Below are positions 34,401 to 41,371 of a DNA stretch of 64,000 nt, piece after piece (position 1 is the first letter of the stretch; each line of letters opens with the position of its first letter). A model generated the notes under the pieces. That model ran no database searches and was not told the origin of the DNA. It was given only the letters and a program-made list of their open reading frames with translations. The translations under genes and the position numbers were made by a program. The stretch comes from Streptomyces sp. Tu 3180 (GTDB lineage: Bacteria > Actinomycetota > Actinomycetes > Streptomycetales > Streptomycetaceae), in the NCBI RefSeq assembly GCF_009852415.1, contig NZ_WOXS01000002.1, forward strand, positions 620,001 through 684,000, given 5' to 3'.

Positions 34401-37400
34401 GTACTCGGGGGCGGTGGCGCCGACGAAGACGCCGGTGGGGGTGGAGTGCAGGGTGCGGGGGTCGATGCCGGCGCGTTCGAGGGTCTCCCAGCTGGTCTCC
34501 AGCAGCAGCCGCTGCTGCGGGTCCATCGCCGTCGCCTCACGCGGCGAGATGCCGAAGAAACCGGCGTCGAACTCGGCGGCGTCGTGCAGGAATCCGCCTT
34601 CGCGGACGTAGGTGGTGCCGGGCCGGTCCGGGTCGGGGCCGAAGAGGTGGGCGAGGTCCCAGCCGCGGTCGGTGGGGAAGGCGGTGAGGGCGTCCGCTCC
34701 GTCGGCGACGAGTCGCCACAGGTCCTCGGGGCTGCGCACGCCGCCCGGGAGGCGGCAGCCCATGGCGACGATCGCGACGGGGTCGTCGGCGGCGGTGCGG
34801 CCGGTGGGGACGGAGGGCGTGGCCGCGCGGTCGTCGCCGGTGGTGCGCAGGCGGCCGGCCAGGCGGGCCGGGGTCGGGTACTCGTAGACCGCGGTCGCGG
34901 GGAGGTCGTGTCCGGTGAGGGCGTTGATCCGGTCCCGCAGTTCCACTGCGGTGACGGAGTCGATGCCGAGGTCCTTGAAGGAGCGCCGGGGGTCGACGGC
35001 CGCGGGGTCCGGGTGGCCCAGTACGGCGGCGGTGCTCTCCTGGACGAGGCGCAGGGTGTCGGTGCCGGAAGGGCCGGCGGGGGTCTGGTGCACGGCGTCC
35101 GGGGTGGCCGCACGCCGGTCCGGGGCGGTGGTGGGCGGGGCCGGGGCGCCGGCGGGTGCGGCCGGGGCGTCGGTGCCGCCGGAGATCCAGTGGCGGCGCC
35201 GCTGGAAGGCGTAGGTGGGCAGTGCGGTGCGGCGGGGCGCGAGGCCGGAGAAGACCGGTGTCCAGTCGACGTCGGCGCCCCGGGCCCACAGGGCTCCCAG
35301 GGAGGTCTGGAAGCGGGCGGGGCCGCCGTCGTCGCGCCGCAGGGTGCCGGTGACGACCGCCCGGTCCCTGCCCGCGGTGGCCTCGACGGTGTCCTGGACC
35401 GGGCCGGTGAGGACGGGGTGCGGGCTGACCTCGACGAAGGCTCCGTGTCCGGCGGCGGTGAGGGCGCGGACGGCGGGTTCGAGCAGGACGGGTCGGCGCA
35501 GGTTGTCGTACCAGTAGGCGGCGTCGGTGGCCGGGCCGTCCAGCCAGTCGCCGGTGACGGTGGACAGGAAGGGCACCTCGGGGGTGCGCGGGGTGATGGG
35601 GGCGAGCAGGCGCAGCATGTCGTCGCGGACGGGTTCGACGTGCGCCGAGTGGGAGGCGTAGTCGATCCCGACCCGGCGGGCCCGGACGTTCTCGCGGCCG
35701 GCGGTGGCGAGGACGTCGGCGACGGTGCCGGCGTCGGCGGAGACGACGGTGGAGGAGGGACCGTTGAGGGCGGCGACGGTGACGCGGTCGCCCCAGCGGG
35801 CGGTGAAGTCCCGGGCGGCGTCCGGGGGCAGGGCGAGCGACACCATGCCGCTGCGGCCTTCCAGGGGGAGGAGGACCTTGCTGCGGAGGGCGACGACCAG
35901 TGCCGCGTCCTCGAGGCTGAGGGCGCCGGCGACGCAGGCGGCGGCGATTTCGCCCTGGGAGTGTCCGACGACGGCGGCGGGCCGCAGGCCGTGTGCCTGC
36001 CACAGGGCGGCCAGGGACACCATCACGGCCCACAGGACGGGCTGGACGACGTCGGAGCGGTCCAGGGGCGGGGCCGTGGGGTCGCCCCGCAGTACGGCTT
36101 CGAGGTCCCAGTCGACGTGCGGGGCGAGGGCGCGTCCGCACGCGGCGAGGCGGTCGGCGAAGACCGGTGAGGTGGCGAGGAGTTCGGCGGCCATGCCGTG
36201 CCACTGGCTGCCCTGGCCCGGGAAGACGAACACCGGTCGGTCGATGTCGCCGTCGACGGGGCCGGCGGGTACGGCCGTGGTGAGCGCGTGCAGGACGCTC
36301 GTGGGGTCGGTGCCGGCGGCGACGGCACGGTACTCCAGGTGGGTGCGGGTGGTGAGCAGGGACCAGGCGGTGTCGACCGGGTCGGGGCGGGTGGCGCGGA
36401 CGTGATCGCCGAGGCGTTCGGCCTGGGCGCGCAGCGCCTGGGGGGTGCGGGCGGAGAGCAGCCAGGGGACGGTGGCGGGGGCGGTGCGGGGGGTGCGGGG
36501 TGCCTCGGGTGCGGGGGCCGGGGCGGCTTCGAGGACGAGGTGGGCGTTGGTGCCGCCCATGCCGAAGGAGGAGACGCCGGCCCGGAGCGGGACACCGGGG
36601 GTGTCCGGGGTCCAGGGGGCGAGTTCCCGCTGGACGCGCAGGCCGAGCCGGTCGAGGTCGATGGCCGGGTGCGGCCGCTCGTGGTTGAGGCTGGGCACGA
36701 GGTGGCCGTGGGAGAGGCACAGCACGGCCTTGAGGAGCCCGGCGATGCCGGCCGCGCCCTCCAGGTGGCCGATGTTGGTCTTCACCGATCCGACGGCGAG
36801 GGGGGTGCGGCGGCCCGCGGCGGTGCCGAGGACCTGTCCGAGGGCGGCGGCCTCCACGGGGTCGCCGGCCCGGGTGCCGGTTCCGTGGAGTTCCACGTAG
36901 CCGACGTCGGCGGGGTCGACGCCGGCGCGTTCGTAGGCGGTGCGCAGGACCGCCTGCTGGGCGGCGGCGTCAGGGGTGGTGAGGCTGGTGCCGGTGCCGT
37001 CGTTGTTGAGTGCGCCGCCGCGGATGACGGCGTGCACGTGGTCACCGTCGGCGAGGGCCCGGTCGAGGAGTTTGAGGACGACGACGCCGCCGCCCTCGCC
37101 GCGTACGTAGCCGTTGGCGCGGGCGTCGAAGGTGTGGCAGGCGCCGTCCGGGCTGAGTGCTCCGAACTGGGCGGCGGCCAGGGAGCTTTCGGGGCTGAGG
37201 TTGAGGTGTACGCCTCCGGCGAGGGCGAGTTCGCAGTCCCCGCGGCGAAGGCTGTCGCAGGCGAGCTGGACGGCGACCAGGGAGGAGGACTGGGCGCTGT
37301 CCACCGTCATGCTGGGGCCGCTGACGCCGAGTGCGTAGGACAGCCGGTTGGCGATGAGGGCGCGGTTGAGTCCGGTGAGGGTGTGGTGTCCCGGTCCCGT

Positions 37401-37844
37401 GCCCGACCGCCGTACGACGTCGGCGTAGTCGCAGACGTCCGCGCCGAGGTAGACGGCGGTGGCGCGGGGTGCGGACGCGGCGGGGACGCCGGCGTGCTCC
37501 AGTGCCTCCCAGCCCAGTTCGAGGGCGAGTCTGGCCTGCGGGTCCATGGCGTCGGCCTCGCGGGGCGAGATGCCGAAGAAGGCGGCGTCGAAGTCGGCGG
37601 GTGCGGTGAGGTATCCGCCGCGGTGGGGGGCGGTGCCGCCGTCCGGAGTGGGCCAGCCGTCGTCCGGTGCGCCCTCGCGGCGGTCGTCCGGGGTGTCGGC
37701 GACGGCGCTGCGGCCCGCGCTGAGGAGGTCCCAGTAGGCGGCCGGGCCGTCGGCTCCGGGGAGCCGGCACGCGAGACCGACGACGGCCACGGGTTCCTGG
37801 CCCGGCGCGACGTTCCGGAGGTCGGTGGGCACCGGCTCGTTCAT
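25410..37844 (-). CDS. Modular type I polyketide synthase PKS1 (KSQ loading module, modules 1 and 2)
   Basis: Starts the polyketide. The ATG at 37844 has a GGAG site eight bases upstream; the product is 4144 residues. Loading module: a KS in which the active-site Cys is Gln (DSAQSSS, Gln185), i.e. a KSQ that decarboxylates its extender; AT with GHSQGEIAAA and YASH (Tyr729), methylmalonyl; ACP near residue 961. A propionyl starter follows. Module 1: KS (Cys1193), AT (YASH, Tyr1727), KR (GGTGALG near 2170, Trp and His as in A2-type), ACP (GFDSL near 2480). Module 2: KS (Cys2722), YASH AT, KR (Trp, Gln in place of His, A1-type), ACP near 4022. The C-terminal 80 residues form a docking domain ending in an acidic tail. 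Neither module has a DH or ER. The overall design resembles tylosin-type loading, but the module set does not match a macrolide I can name. Confidence 0.96.
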   Translation of the reverse strand: MNEPVPTDLRNVAPGQEPVAVVGLACRLPGADGPAAYWDLLSAGRSAVADTPDDRREGAPDDGWPTPDGGTAPHRGGYLTAPADFDAAFFGISPREADAMDPQARLALELGWEALEHAGVPAASAPRATAVYLGADVCDYADVVRRSGTGPGHHTLTGLNRALIANRLSYALGVSGPSMTVDSAQSSSLVAVQLACDSLRRGDCELALAGGVHLNLSPESSLAAAQFGALSPDGACHTFDARANGYVRGEGGGVVVLKLLDRALADGDHVHAVIRGGALNNDGTGTSLTTPDAAAQQAVLRTAYERAGVDPADVGYVELHGTGTRAGDPVEAAALGQVLGTAAGRRTPLAVGSVKTNIGHLEGAAGIAGLLKAVLCLSHGHLVPSLNHERPHPAIDLDRLGLRVQRELAPWTPDTPGVPLRAGVSSFGMGGTNAHLVLEAAPAPAPEAPRTPRTAPATVPWLLSARTPQALRAQAERLGDHVRATRPDPVDTAWSLLTTRTHLEYRAVAAGTDPTSVLHALTTAVPAGPVDGDIDRPVFVFPGQGSQWHGMAAELLATSPVFADRLAACGRALAPHVDWDLEAVLRGDPTAPPLDRSDVVQPVLWAVMVSLAALWQAHGLRPAAVVGHSQGEIAAACVAGALSLEDAALVVALRSKVLLPLEGRSGMVSLALPPDAARDFTARWGDRVTVAALNGPSSTVVSADAGTVADVLATAGRENVRARRVGIDYASHSAHVEPVRDDMLRLLAPITPRTPEVPFLSTVTGDWLDGPATDAAYWYDNLRRPVLLEPAVRALTAAGHGAFVEVSPHPVLTGPVQDTVEATAGRDRAVVTGTLRRDDGGPARFQTSLGALWARGADVDWTPVFSGLAPRRTALPTYAFQRRRHWISGGTDAPAAPAGAPAPPTTAPDRRAATPDAVHQTPAGPSGTDTLRLVQESTAAVLGHPDPAAVDPRRSFKDLGIDSVTAVELRDRINALTGHDLPATAVYEYPTPARLAGRLRTTGDDRAATPSVPTGRTAADDPVAIVAMGCRLPGGVRSPEDLWRLVADGADALTAFPTDRGWDLAHLFGPDPDRPGTTYVREGGFLHDAAEFDAGFFGISPREATAMDPQQRLLLETSWETLERAGIDPRTLHSTPTGVFVGATAPEYGPRLHEATETVEGHVLTGTTAGVASGRIAYALGLEGPAVTVDTACSSSLVALHLAVRALRNGECSLALAAGATVMSSPGMFVEFSRQRGLAPDGRCKPFAAGADGTNWAEGVGVLLLERLSDARANGHRVLAVVRGSAVNQDGASNGLTAPSGPAQERVIRAALADAGVPAAEVDVVEAHGTGTRLGDPIEAQALLATYGREHDAGRPLWLGSVKSNIGHTQAASGIAGVIKTVEAMRARVAPRSLHAEEATPYVDWSSGSVELLARAREWEARDGRPRRAGVSSFGISGTNAHVILEEAEAEPTRTTELPPAAEGEAIPLLVSARSEGALAGQVERLNAFVGSAGVRPVDVAWSLVTSRSVFEHRAVLVGGEPVASGVASVSAGSPVFVFPGQGAQWVGMAVELLESSPVFAARFAECGAALSRFVDWSLVDVVRGGPGVPGLDRVDVVQPVLWAVMVSLAAVWESFGVRPAAVVGHSQGEIAAAVVSGALSVADGARVVALRSRAIVALAGRGGMVSVALSREDTDVLLAGWEGRVWVAAVNGPTSTVVSGDADALDELVARAEASGIRVRRIEVDYASHSAHVEALEAELAQVLGPVVAGVASVPFLSTVTGEWVGAGETDAGYWYRNLRQTVLLEPAVRRLVAEGHGAFLEMSPHPVLTVPVAETIEAAGADAVVVGSLRRGEGGLERLYASMGEAWAGGVAVDWTAAFAGLSPRRVDLPTYAFQRRRYWLEAPKAEARAADPVEEQFWRTVQDGDLREVARTLGLERTDGLGEIVPALAAWRRAGRDRATLDNWRHRVEWRALPAVAPAAVTGTWLLVVPATVQDDGTATAVRTALENRGVRVLTLAVEPGDMNRADLQALLGRTGGAETVTGVLSLLPLDTRPHPEHPAVPLGLAGSLALVQALGDAGIEASLWCVTQGAVGTGPHDAPTSPAQAGVWGLGRAAALEHPRRWGGLVDLPATLAPDTVALLPDVIAAGTEEDQVALRGGKAYGRRLVHAPTGHRTAPRAWKPRGTVLVTGGTGALGAHVTRWLAGNGAEHVVLTGRTGDGPHIEELRAELRSRGTRLTVAACDTADREAMAGLVARLAGDGTPVRSVVHAAGVSVLGPVAETGVEDLAATLSGKVLGAEHLDAVLDTGRLDAVVYFSSISGTWGVADHAAYGAANAILDARAQRRRADGARVLSVAWGPWAGGGMIAESVQDDLRRRGVPVIEPAPAIAGLQQALDHDDTCVVVADVDWRRFTEVFTSVRGSALLRELPDAVTSADGGGDGTDAHDTAGALSEIAALEPARRPAALRALVSANVAAVLGHTPAESGALGDETAFKDMGFDSLTAVALRDRLNRATGLSLPTTVVFDHPSITALAAYVDERAFGRTEREQQRATTADAGGTDEVRADDPIAIVSMGCRFPGGVRSPEDLWRLVADEVDAITALPADRGWDLNALYDADPDHLGTTYVRESGFLDGVTEFDAGFFGISPREATAMDPQQRLLLETTWETLERAGIDPKALRGSSTGVYIGLTDQEYATRLRAASGDNEGYLATGAAAGVASGRIAYALGLEGPAVTVDTACSSSLVALHLAVRALRNGECSLALAGAATVMSGPGAFIAFSRQRALAPDGRCKPFAADADGFALSEGVGVLLLERLSDARANGHRVLAVVRGTAVNQDGASNGLTAPNGPSQERVIRAALADAGVSAAEVDVVEAHGTGTRLGDPIEAQALLATYGREHDAGRPLWIGSVKSNIGHTQAASGIAGVIKTVEAMRVGALPKSLRAERPSTIVDWSSGSVELLARAREWEARDGRPRRAGVSSFGISGTNAHVILEEAEAEAEAAEPPVAGDGTAVPFLVSARSEGALAGQVERLNAFVGSAGVRPVDVAWSLVTSRSVFEHRAVLVGGEPVASGVASVSAGSPVFVFPGQGAQWVGMAVELLESSPVFAARFAECGAALSRFVDWSLVDVVRGGPGVPGLDRVDVVQPVLWAVMVSLAAVWESFGVRPAAVVGHSQGEIAAAVVSGALSVADGARVVALRSRAIVALAGRGGMVSVALSREDTDVLLAGWEGRVWVAAVNGPTSTVVSGDADALDELVARAEASGIRVRRIEVDYASHSAHVEALEAELAQVLGPVVAGVASVPFLSTVTGEWVGAGETDAGYWYRNLRQTVLLEPAVRRLVAEGHGAFLEMSPHPVLTVPVAETIEAAGADAVVVGSLRRGEGGLERLYVSLGEAWAGGVAVDWTAAFAGLSPRRVDLPTYAFQRRRYWLEAPKAEARAADPVEEQFWRTVEEGDPSELAATLGVSERDGLHAVVPALAAWRRAGRDRATLDNWRYRVVWRPHDLPAAGTLDGTWLLAVPETWTDGELTLRTRNVLEDAGADVVRLGVPENADRAVLAERLAAVASPERPPAGVLSLLALDDTPDKRSNGVSRGLLASMALSQALADTGLVTALWTVTRGAVAVDAASEAPNTGQAAVWGLLRVSALDDPERSGGLVDLPAGDGAHDLLSRLPALLAGPAAGDDASGGRETEFAVRAGGVCVRRMVRAPRRPEATAAGSVWKPRGTVLITGGTGALGAHVARDLARDGAGHLLLTSRRGPDAPGAAELERELTALGCRVTVAACDVADRAALTALLDGVPDDLPLTAVVHTAGAVDLARPLTEVDADETVDLMHAKVVGAHHLHDLLGDRPLDAFVLFSSGAGVWGNGGQAPYAAANAHLDALAQRRRAAGLPATSIAWGAWAGGGMVDAEVAEQLLRRGVPAMEPRLAVRALREAVADGETTQVVADIRWDRFVPAYCAHGHRPLIDDVPEVRDLLAGRHEEEAATAGDTAAATGLRGELAALPPAKRRRRLIDLVRTHVGTVLGSHDGVRAGKAFRDMGFDSLTAVELRNRLGSALGTRLPATIVFDHPTPNALADHLEAELFPDTTSGTTLDPRLREIEAAYRAATDPAARQELADALRGLLDSWTTPTGEPAHTAVDEELVGASDQDMFDLIDRELGIS
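27615..28658 (-). repeat. Near-identical AT cassette, module 2 copy
   Basis: Third copy of the methylmalonyl AT cassette. With module 1 the near-identity continues past the AT start through the KS-AT linker (to about 29050 here and 33640 in module 1), making the longest shared tract in the cluster. Confidence 0.92.
32199..33242 (-). repeat. Near-identical AT cassette, module 1 copy
   Basis: Fourth copy of the methylmalonyl AT cassette. The loading-module AT (about 36240-35200) is clearly different in DNA sequence although it carries the same YASH specificity motif, so only the four extension modules share this cassette. Confidence 0.92.
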
Positions 37845-37936
37845 CGATGGCACTCCAGATACCGAGGGCGTGGGGAGGGGAACAGCCCTCACGTTCGCAC
37901 GCGGTGCGGGGGTGTCCGGCGGCCCCGCGAAACGCT

Positions 37937-37952
37937 CTAGGGGAATTCCTAG
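37937..37952. promoter_or_regulatory. Candidate PAS-LuxR (PimM-type) operator upstream of PKS1
   Basis: The 413-bp divergent region between PKS1 (37844) and the 2,3-dehydratase (38258) holds no gene. It contains the near-perfect palindrome CTAGGGGAATTCCTAG, matching 14 of 16 positions of CTVGGGAWWTCCCBAG, the consensus published for PimM-type PAS-LuxR activators of polyene macrolide clusters. It lies 93 bp upstream of the PKS1 ATG, a distance suitable for activation near a -35 box. A degenerate half-copy (CTAGGCGAAT) is at 38091-38100 on the sugar-gene side, and a 9-bp inverted repeat GTGCGGACG/CGTCCGCAC lies at 38185-38223 in that gene's leader. No PAS-LuxR gene lies in the window. Confidence 0.6.
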
Positions 37953-38257
37953 GCGTGGCCGGGGCTTTCCGGATCCCGGTCCCGGCGGGCCGCCGATCGG
38001 TCGCGGGACGGGCGCGGGAGTCCGCGGGCCCCGGTCGTGTCCGGTCCCGGTCCATAGCGAGTCCGGGGAACGGGTCGCAAGGCGGAATGACTAGGCGAAT
38101 GCTCGAATTGGGTCGGGCACGCTGGGGGCTGCGGCATTCGACTGCCGCCCCTTTCGGTGCGGGTGCCGTTCTTTCGGCGCGGAGGTGCGGACGACGGCGC
38201 TCCGGCCGGTGAACCGTCCGCACGGCAGGGCGCCTCGAACGAGAGAAGGTCGTATCC

Positions 38258-39628
38258 ATGACACCAACGACCGCGCTGGTGCCGTCGCGCCCCGCGAGGA
38301 CGCCGGCCGCGGCGGGCCTGGCCGCGTCCGCGGCGGCCGTCGACGGCGGTGTGCTGAGCAACGCCGACCTGGCGGCCTGGCTGGAGGACCGTCGCCGGGC
38401 GCAGGCGCAGCGGGTGGAGCGGATCGCGTTCGCGGAGCTGGACGGCTGGGCCTTCGACGACCTCACCGGCGACCTGCGGCACCGCAGCGGGCGATTCTTC
38501 TCGGTGCACGGGCTGCGGGTCTCCTCGGACTTCGGTCCGGTGCCGGCCTGGGAGCAGCCGATCATCAACCAGCCGGAGATCGGCATCCTGGGCATCGCGC
38601 TGCGCGACTTTGACGGAGTACCGCATCTGCTGATGCAGGCCAAGTCCGAGCCCGGAAACGTCAACGGGGTCCAGCTGTCGCCGACCGTCCAGGCGACGAA
38701 GAGCAACTACACGCGGGTGCACGGAGGTTCGGAGGTTCCGTATCTCGGGTGTTTCCGCCGTCCCGAGCCGGGTTCCGTGGTGGCCGACGTGCTGCAGTCG
38801 GAGCAGGGCTCCTGGTTCCTGCGCAAACGCAACCGGAACATGGTCGTCACGGTGGGGCCGGACGTCGAGGCCGGTGAGGACTTCGCCTGGTTGACGCTGG
38901 GCCAGGTCAATGCGCTCCTGCACGAGGAGAACCTCGTGAACATGGACGCGCGCACCGTGCTGTCCTGTCTGCCGGACTGGCAGGCGCAGGCGGTGGAGTC
39001 GATGCACCCGGACGCCGACATCCGCAGTTGGATCACCCGCCGGCGGGCCGAGCACGAGGTGCGGGTCACCGCGATCGGACTGGCGCAGACCAGCGGCTGG
39101 AACGTGGGCGACACCGAGGTGACCCACGAGCGCGGCCAGCACTTCAGCATCGTGGCGGTGGACGTCGCCTCGGCCCGGCGGGAGGTGCGGGCCTGGACCC
39201 AGCCCCTGCTGAAGCCGCACGGAACGGGCCTGGCCGCCCTGTTCGTGCGGCGGGTGCACGGTGTGCCGCACGTGTTGCTGCGGGCCCGTGCCGAACCCGG
39301 CTTCGTGTCGGTGGTGGAGCTCGGCCCGACCCTGCAGTGCGCGCCGGAGAACTACGCGCACCTGCCGGCCGGCCTCCGGCCGGCCTACCTGGACGAGGTG
39401 CTGGCCCGTCGCGCCGACGCCGTCTACGACGTGAAGCTGTCGGAGGAGGGCGGACGCTTCCTGCACGGCCAGATCCACTACGTCATCATCGAGCTCGACG
39501 ACGATCTGCCGGTGCTCTCCGAGGAGTTCCGCTGGGTGTCCCTGCGCCAGGTGGACGAGCTGCTGCGCTACGACCACCACCTCAACGTCCAGGCGCGCAC
39601 GCTGATCGCCGCTTGGAGGTCGCTGTGA
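38258..39628 (+). CDS. NDP-hexose 2,3-dehydratase
   Basis: Removes water across C2-C3 of TDP-4-keto-6-deoxyglucose to give the 3,4-diketo intermediate, the committed step of 2-deoxygenation. The 456-residue protein has the two internal repeats of the EryBVI/TylCVI family. The first covers about residues 60-240 (FSVHGLRV, LMQAKSEPGNVNGVQLSPTVQAT) and the second about 270-450 (HFSIVAVDV, LLRARAEPGFVSVVELGPTLQ). The ATG has an AGAAGG ribosome site and follows the divergent PKS1 promoter region. It overlaps the next gene as GTGA, so the 2,3-dehydratase and 3-ketoreductase are translationally coupled, as in other deoxysugar pathways. The 4,6-dehydratase and glycosyltransferase needed with it are not in the window. 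Confidence 0.96.
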   Translation: MTPTTALVPSRPARTPAAAGLAASAAAVDGGVLSNADLAAWLEDRRRAQAQRVERIAFAELDGWAFDDLTGDLRHRSGRFFSVHGLRVSSDFGPVPAWEQPIINQPEIGILGIALRDFDGVPHLLMQAKSEPGNVNGVQLSPTVQATKSNYTRVHGGSEVPYLGCFRRPEPGSVVADVLQSEQGSWFLRKRNRNMVVTVGPDVEAGEDFAWLTLGQVNALLHEENLVNMDARTVLSCLPDWQAQAVESMHPDADIRSWITRRRAEHEVRVTAIGLAQTSGWNVGDTEVTHERGQHFSIVAVDVASARREVRAWTQPLLKPHGTGLAALFVRRVHGVPHVLLRARAEPGFVSVVELGPTLQCAPENYAHLPAGLRPAYLDEVLARRADAVYDVKLSEEGGRFLHGQIHYVIIELDDDLPVLSEEFRWVSLRQVDELLRYDHHLNVQARTLIAAWRSL

Positions 39629-40629
39629 CGGAGGCGCGGGAGCGCACGGTCCGGCTGGGTGCGCTGGGGACGTCGTCGATCGCGTGGCGCCGGGTGCTGC
39701 CCACGGTGGTGCGTACGCCGGGGCTGCGGCTGACAGCCGTGGCCGGCCGTGGGGAGGCCAAGACCCGGCGGTTCGCGGAGCGTTTCGGGTGCGCCGCCGA
39801 AACGGACGTCGCCGCGCTGCTGGACAGGCCCGACGTCGACGCGGTGTACATCTCGACACCGACCGGGCTGCACCGCCGCTTCACCGAGCAGGCGCTCATG
39901 GCGGGCAAGCACGTTCTGGTGGAGAAACCGATCGGGGTGGACGCGGCCGAGGCGCGGGCGCTGTGCGCGCTGGCCGCGGAGCGGGATCTGGTGCTGCGGG
40001 AGAACTTCATGTTCCCGCACCATCCGCAGCACGCCTACGTCCGCGACCTGGTGGGGACGGGACGGCTCGGCCGGCCGGCCTCCTTCCACGCCGCGTTCTG
40101 CATCCCGCCGCTGCCCGAGGACGACATCCGTCACGACGCCCGGCTGGGCGGCGGCGCGCTGCTGGACGTCGGGGTGTACCCCCTCCGGGCGGCCTCGCTG
40201 CTGCTGGGACCCGGCCTGGAGGTGGCGGGGGCCACCCTGCGGGTCCGTGCCGAGGACGGGCTCGACCTGTCCGGCCAGGCACTGCTGGTGTCACCGTCGG
40301 GTGTGCTGGCCGAGCTGGCCTTCGGGTTCGAGCACGCCTACGCGTCGACCTACACGGTGTGGGGCGACCGGGCCCGGGTCACGGTGACCCGGGCGTTCAC
40401 TCCGCCGCCCGCCCACCAGCCGCTGGTGGTGGTGGAGGAACAGGACCGCCAGGAGCACCTGCACCTGCCCGCGGCCGACCAACTGCGGCTGTTGCTCGAG
40501 GCGTTCGCCCGGCAGGTGCGCGCGGGCGGGGCCCGCACCGCGGAGAGCGGTGTCCGTGCGGAGGCGGTCGCGGCGATGGAGCTGGTGGATGCCGTGCGCG
40601 CCGCGGCGCGACGCGTTTCGGTCGATTGA
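39625..40629 (+). CDS. NDP-hexose 3-ketoreductase (Gfo/Idh/MocA family)
   Basis: Reduces the 3-keto group left by the 2,3-dehydratase to give a TDP-4-keto-2,6-dideoxyhexose. The 334-residue protein has an N-terminal nucleotide-binding fold (GALGTSSIAWRRVLP), the family motif VLVEKPIG near residue 100 containing the conserved Lys, then ENFMFPHHPQH and a GGGALLDVGVYPLR segment around the usual active-site region. It is related to KijD10-type C-3 ketoreductases rather than to the aldo-keto reductase EryBII; enzymes of this group usually set an equatorial 3-OH, as in D-olivose-type sugars (inference). The GTG start overlaps the preceding stop and has the ribosome site TTGGAGGT. Confidence 0.93.
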   Translation: MTEARERTVRLGALGTSSIAWRRVLPTVVRTPGLRLTAVAGRGEAKTRRFAERFGCAAETDVAALLDRPDVDAVYISTPTGLHRRFTEQALMAGKHVLVEKPIGVDAAEARALCALAAERDLVLRENFMFPHHPQHAYVRDLVGTGRLGRPASFHAAFCIPPLPEDDIRHDARLGGGALLDVGVYPLRAASLLLGPGLEVAGATLRVRAEDGLDLSGQALLVSPSGVLAELAFGFEHAYASTYTVWGDRARVTVTRAFTPPPAHQPLVVVEEQDRQEHLHLPAADQLRLLLEAFARQVRAGGARTAESGVRAEAVAAMELVDAVRAAARRVSVD

Positions 40630-40676
40630 ACGCATGGCCAAGAAGAGCGAAAAAACATGGGAATAACCTGAATCCG

Positions 40677-40700
40677 ATCATGCTAATTTGACATCATGAT
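40677..40700. promoter_or_regulatory. Inverted repeat overlapping the TetR start codon
   Basis: The 66-bp gap before the TetR gene is strikingly AT-rich for this genome. ATCATG at 40677-40682 and CATGAT at 40695-40700 form an inverted repeat with a 12-bp spacer that includes the start codon. A TAATTT element lies about 10 bp before the ATG and no good ribosome site is visible, which fits a leaderless, autoregulated transcript. This is inference from the layout. Confidence 0.45.
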
Positions 40701-41316
40701 GGCCAACGCAACTAAGGCGAAGACGCGCACATTCACACAGAAGGCACGGCGGGCGCAGATAGTTCAGGCGGCTATCGAAACCCTCGCGGAAAGCGGCTAC
40801 GCGAAGGCTTCGTTCGCCAGGATCTCCCGACAGGCGAAACTCAGCAGTACCGGGATGATCTCTTATCACTTCTCCGGAAAACCGGAACTGTTCGCCGAGG
40901 TCGCCCGCACGGTCATCGAACAGGCGCAGGAATTGACGGCCGCCCGTGTCGCCGACGAAACGACCCACCGCGGCAGGTTGAGCGCGTACATCACGTCCGG
41001 CTTCGACTTCGTCGCCCGCCACCCCCTGCAGGCGCGGGCGCTCTCGGAGATCGTCCGCATGGTCCGGGACGGGCGGATCACCGGCCTGGACGACGTCGAG
41101 CACACCGTCACGTCGGTGGAGTCGCTCGTGACGCTTCTCCGGCAAGGGCGCGAAGCGGGTGAGTTCGGCACCTTCGACTGCCGCACCATGGCTCTGGCCG
41201 TACGCGGCGCCACCGACAACGTACTGCGTCACCACCTGTACAGCACGTGTCACCAGCTTCAGAGCGCGGCGCGGGAGTTGGCGGAGGTGATCGATCGCTG
41301 CACCCGGCCCGACTGA
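40696..41316 (+). CDS. TetR-family transcriptional regulator
   Basis: A 206-residue DNA-binding regulator. The helix-turn-helix occupies about residues 15-65 (RRAQIVQAAIETLAESG, then ISRQAKLSSTGMISYHFSGK, the usual TetR recognition helix and YHF/K motif). The C-terminal helical domain, which normally binds a ligand, has no recognisable signature. It follows the sugar operon on the same strand after a 66-bp AT-rich gap and precedes a membrane-protein gene that it may control. It could respond to the macrolide or belong to the cluster's edge; nothing in the sequence decides this. The early codons are unusually AT-rich compared with the neighbours. Confidence 0.93.
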   Translation: MMANATKAKTRTFTQKARRAQIVQAAIETLAESGYAKASFARISRQAKLSSTGMISYHFSGKPELFAEVARTVIEQAQELTAARVADETTHRGRLSAYITSGFDFVARHPLQARALSEIVRMVRDGRITGLDDVEHTVTSVESLVTLLRQGREAGEFGTFDCRTMALAVRGATDNVLRHHLYSTCHQLQSAARELAEVIDRCTRPD

Positions 41317-41371
41317 GAGCCGTCCCGCACCGAGCCGTCCGGCCGCCGGCCGATCCACAGGAGCACCGTTC

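Noticed and set aside
27300-36200. Dehydratase domains in modules 1-4
   Set aside because: The region between AT and KR in these modules is the short linker and KR structural half (for example EEQFWRTV to AAWRRAGRD), with no HxxxGxxxxP motif. Only module 5 has one.
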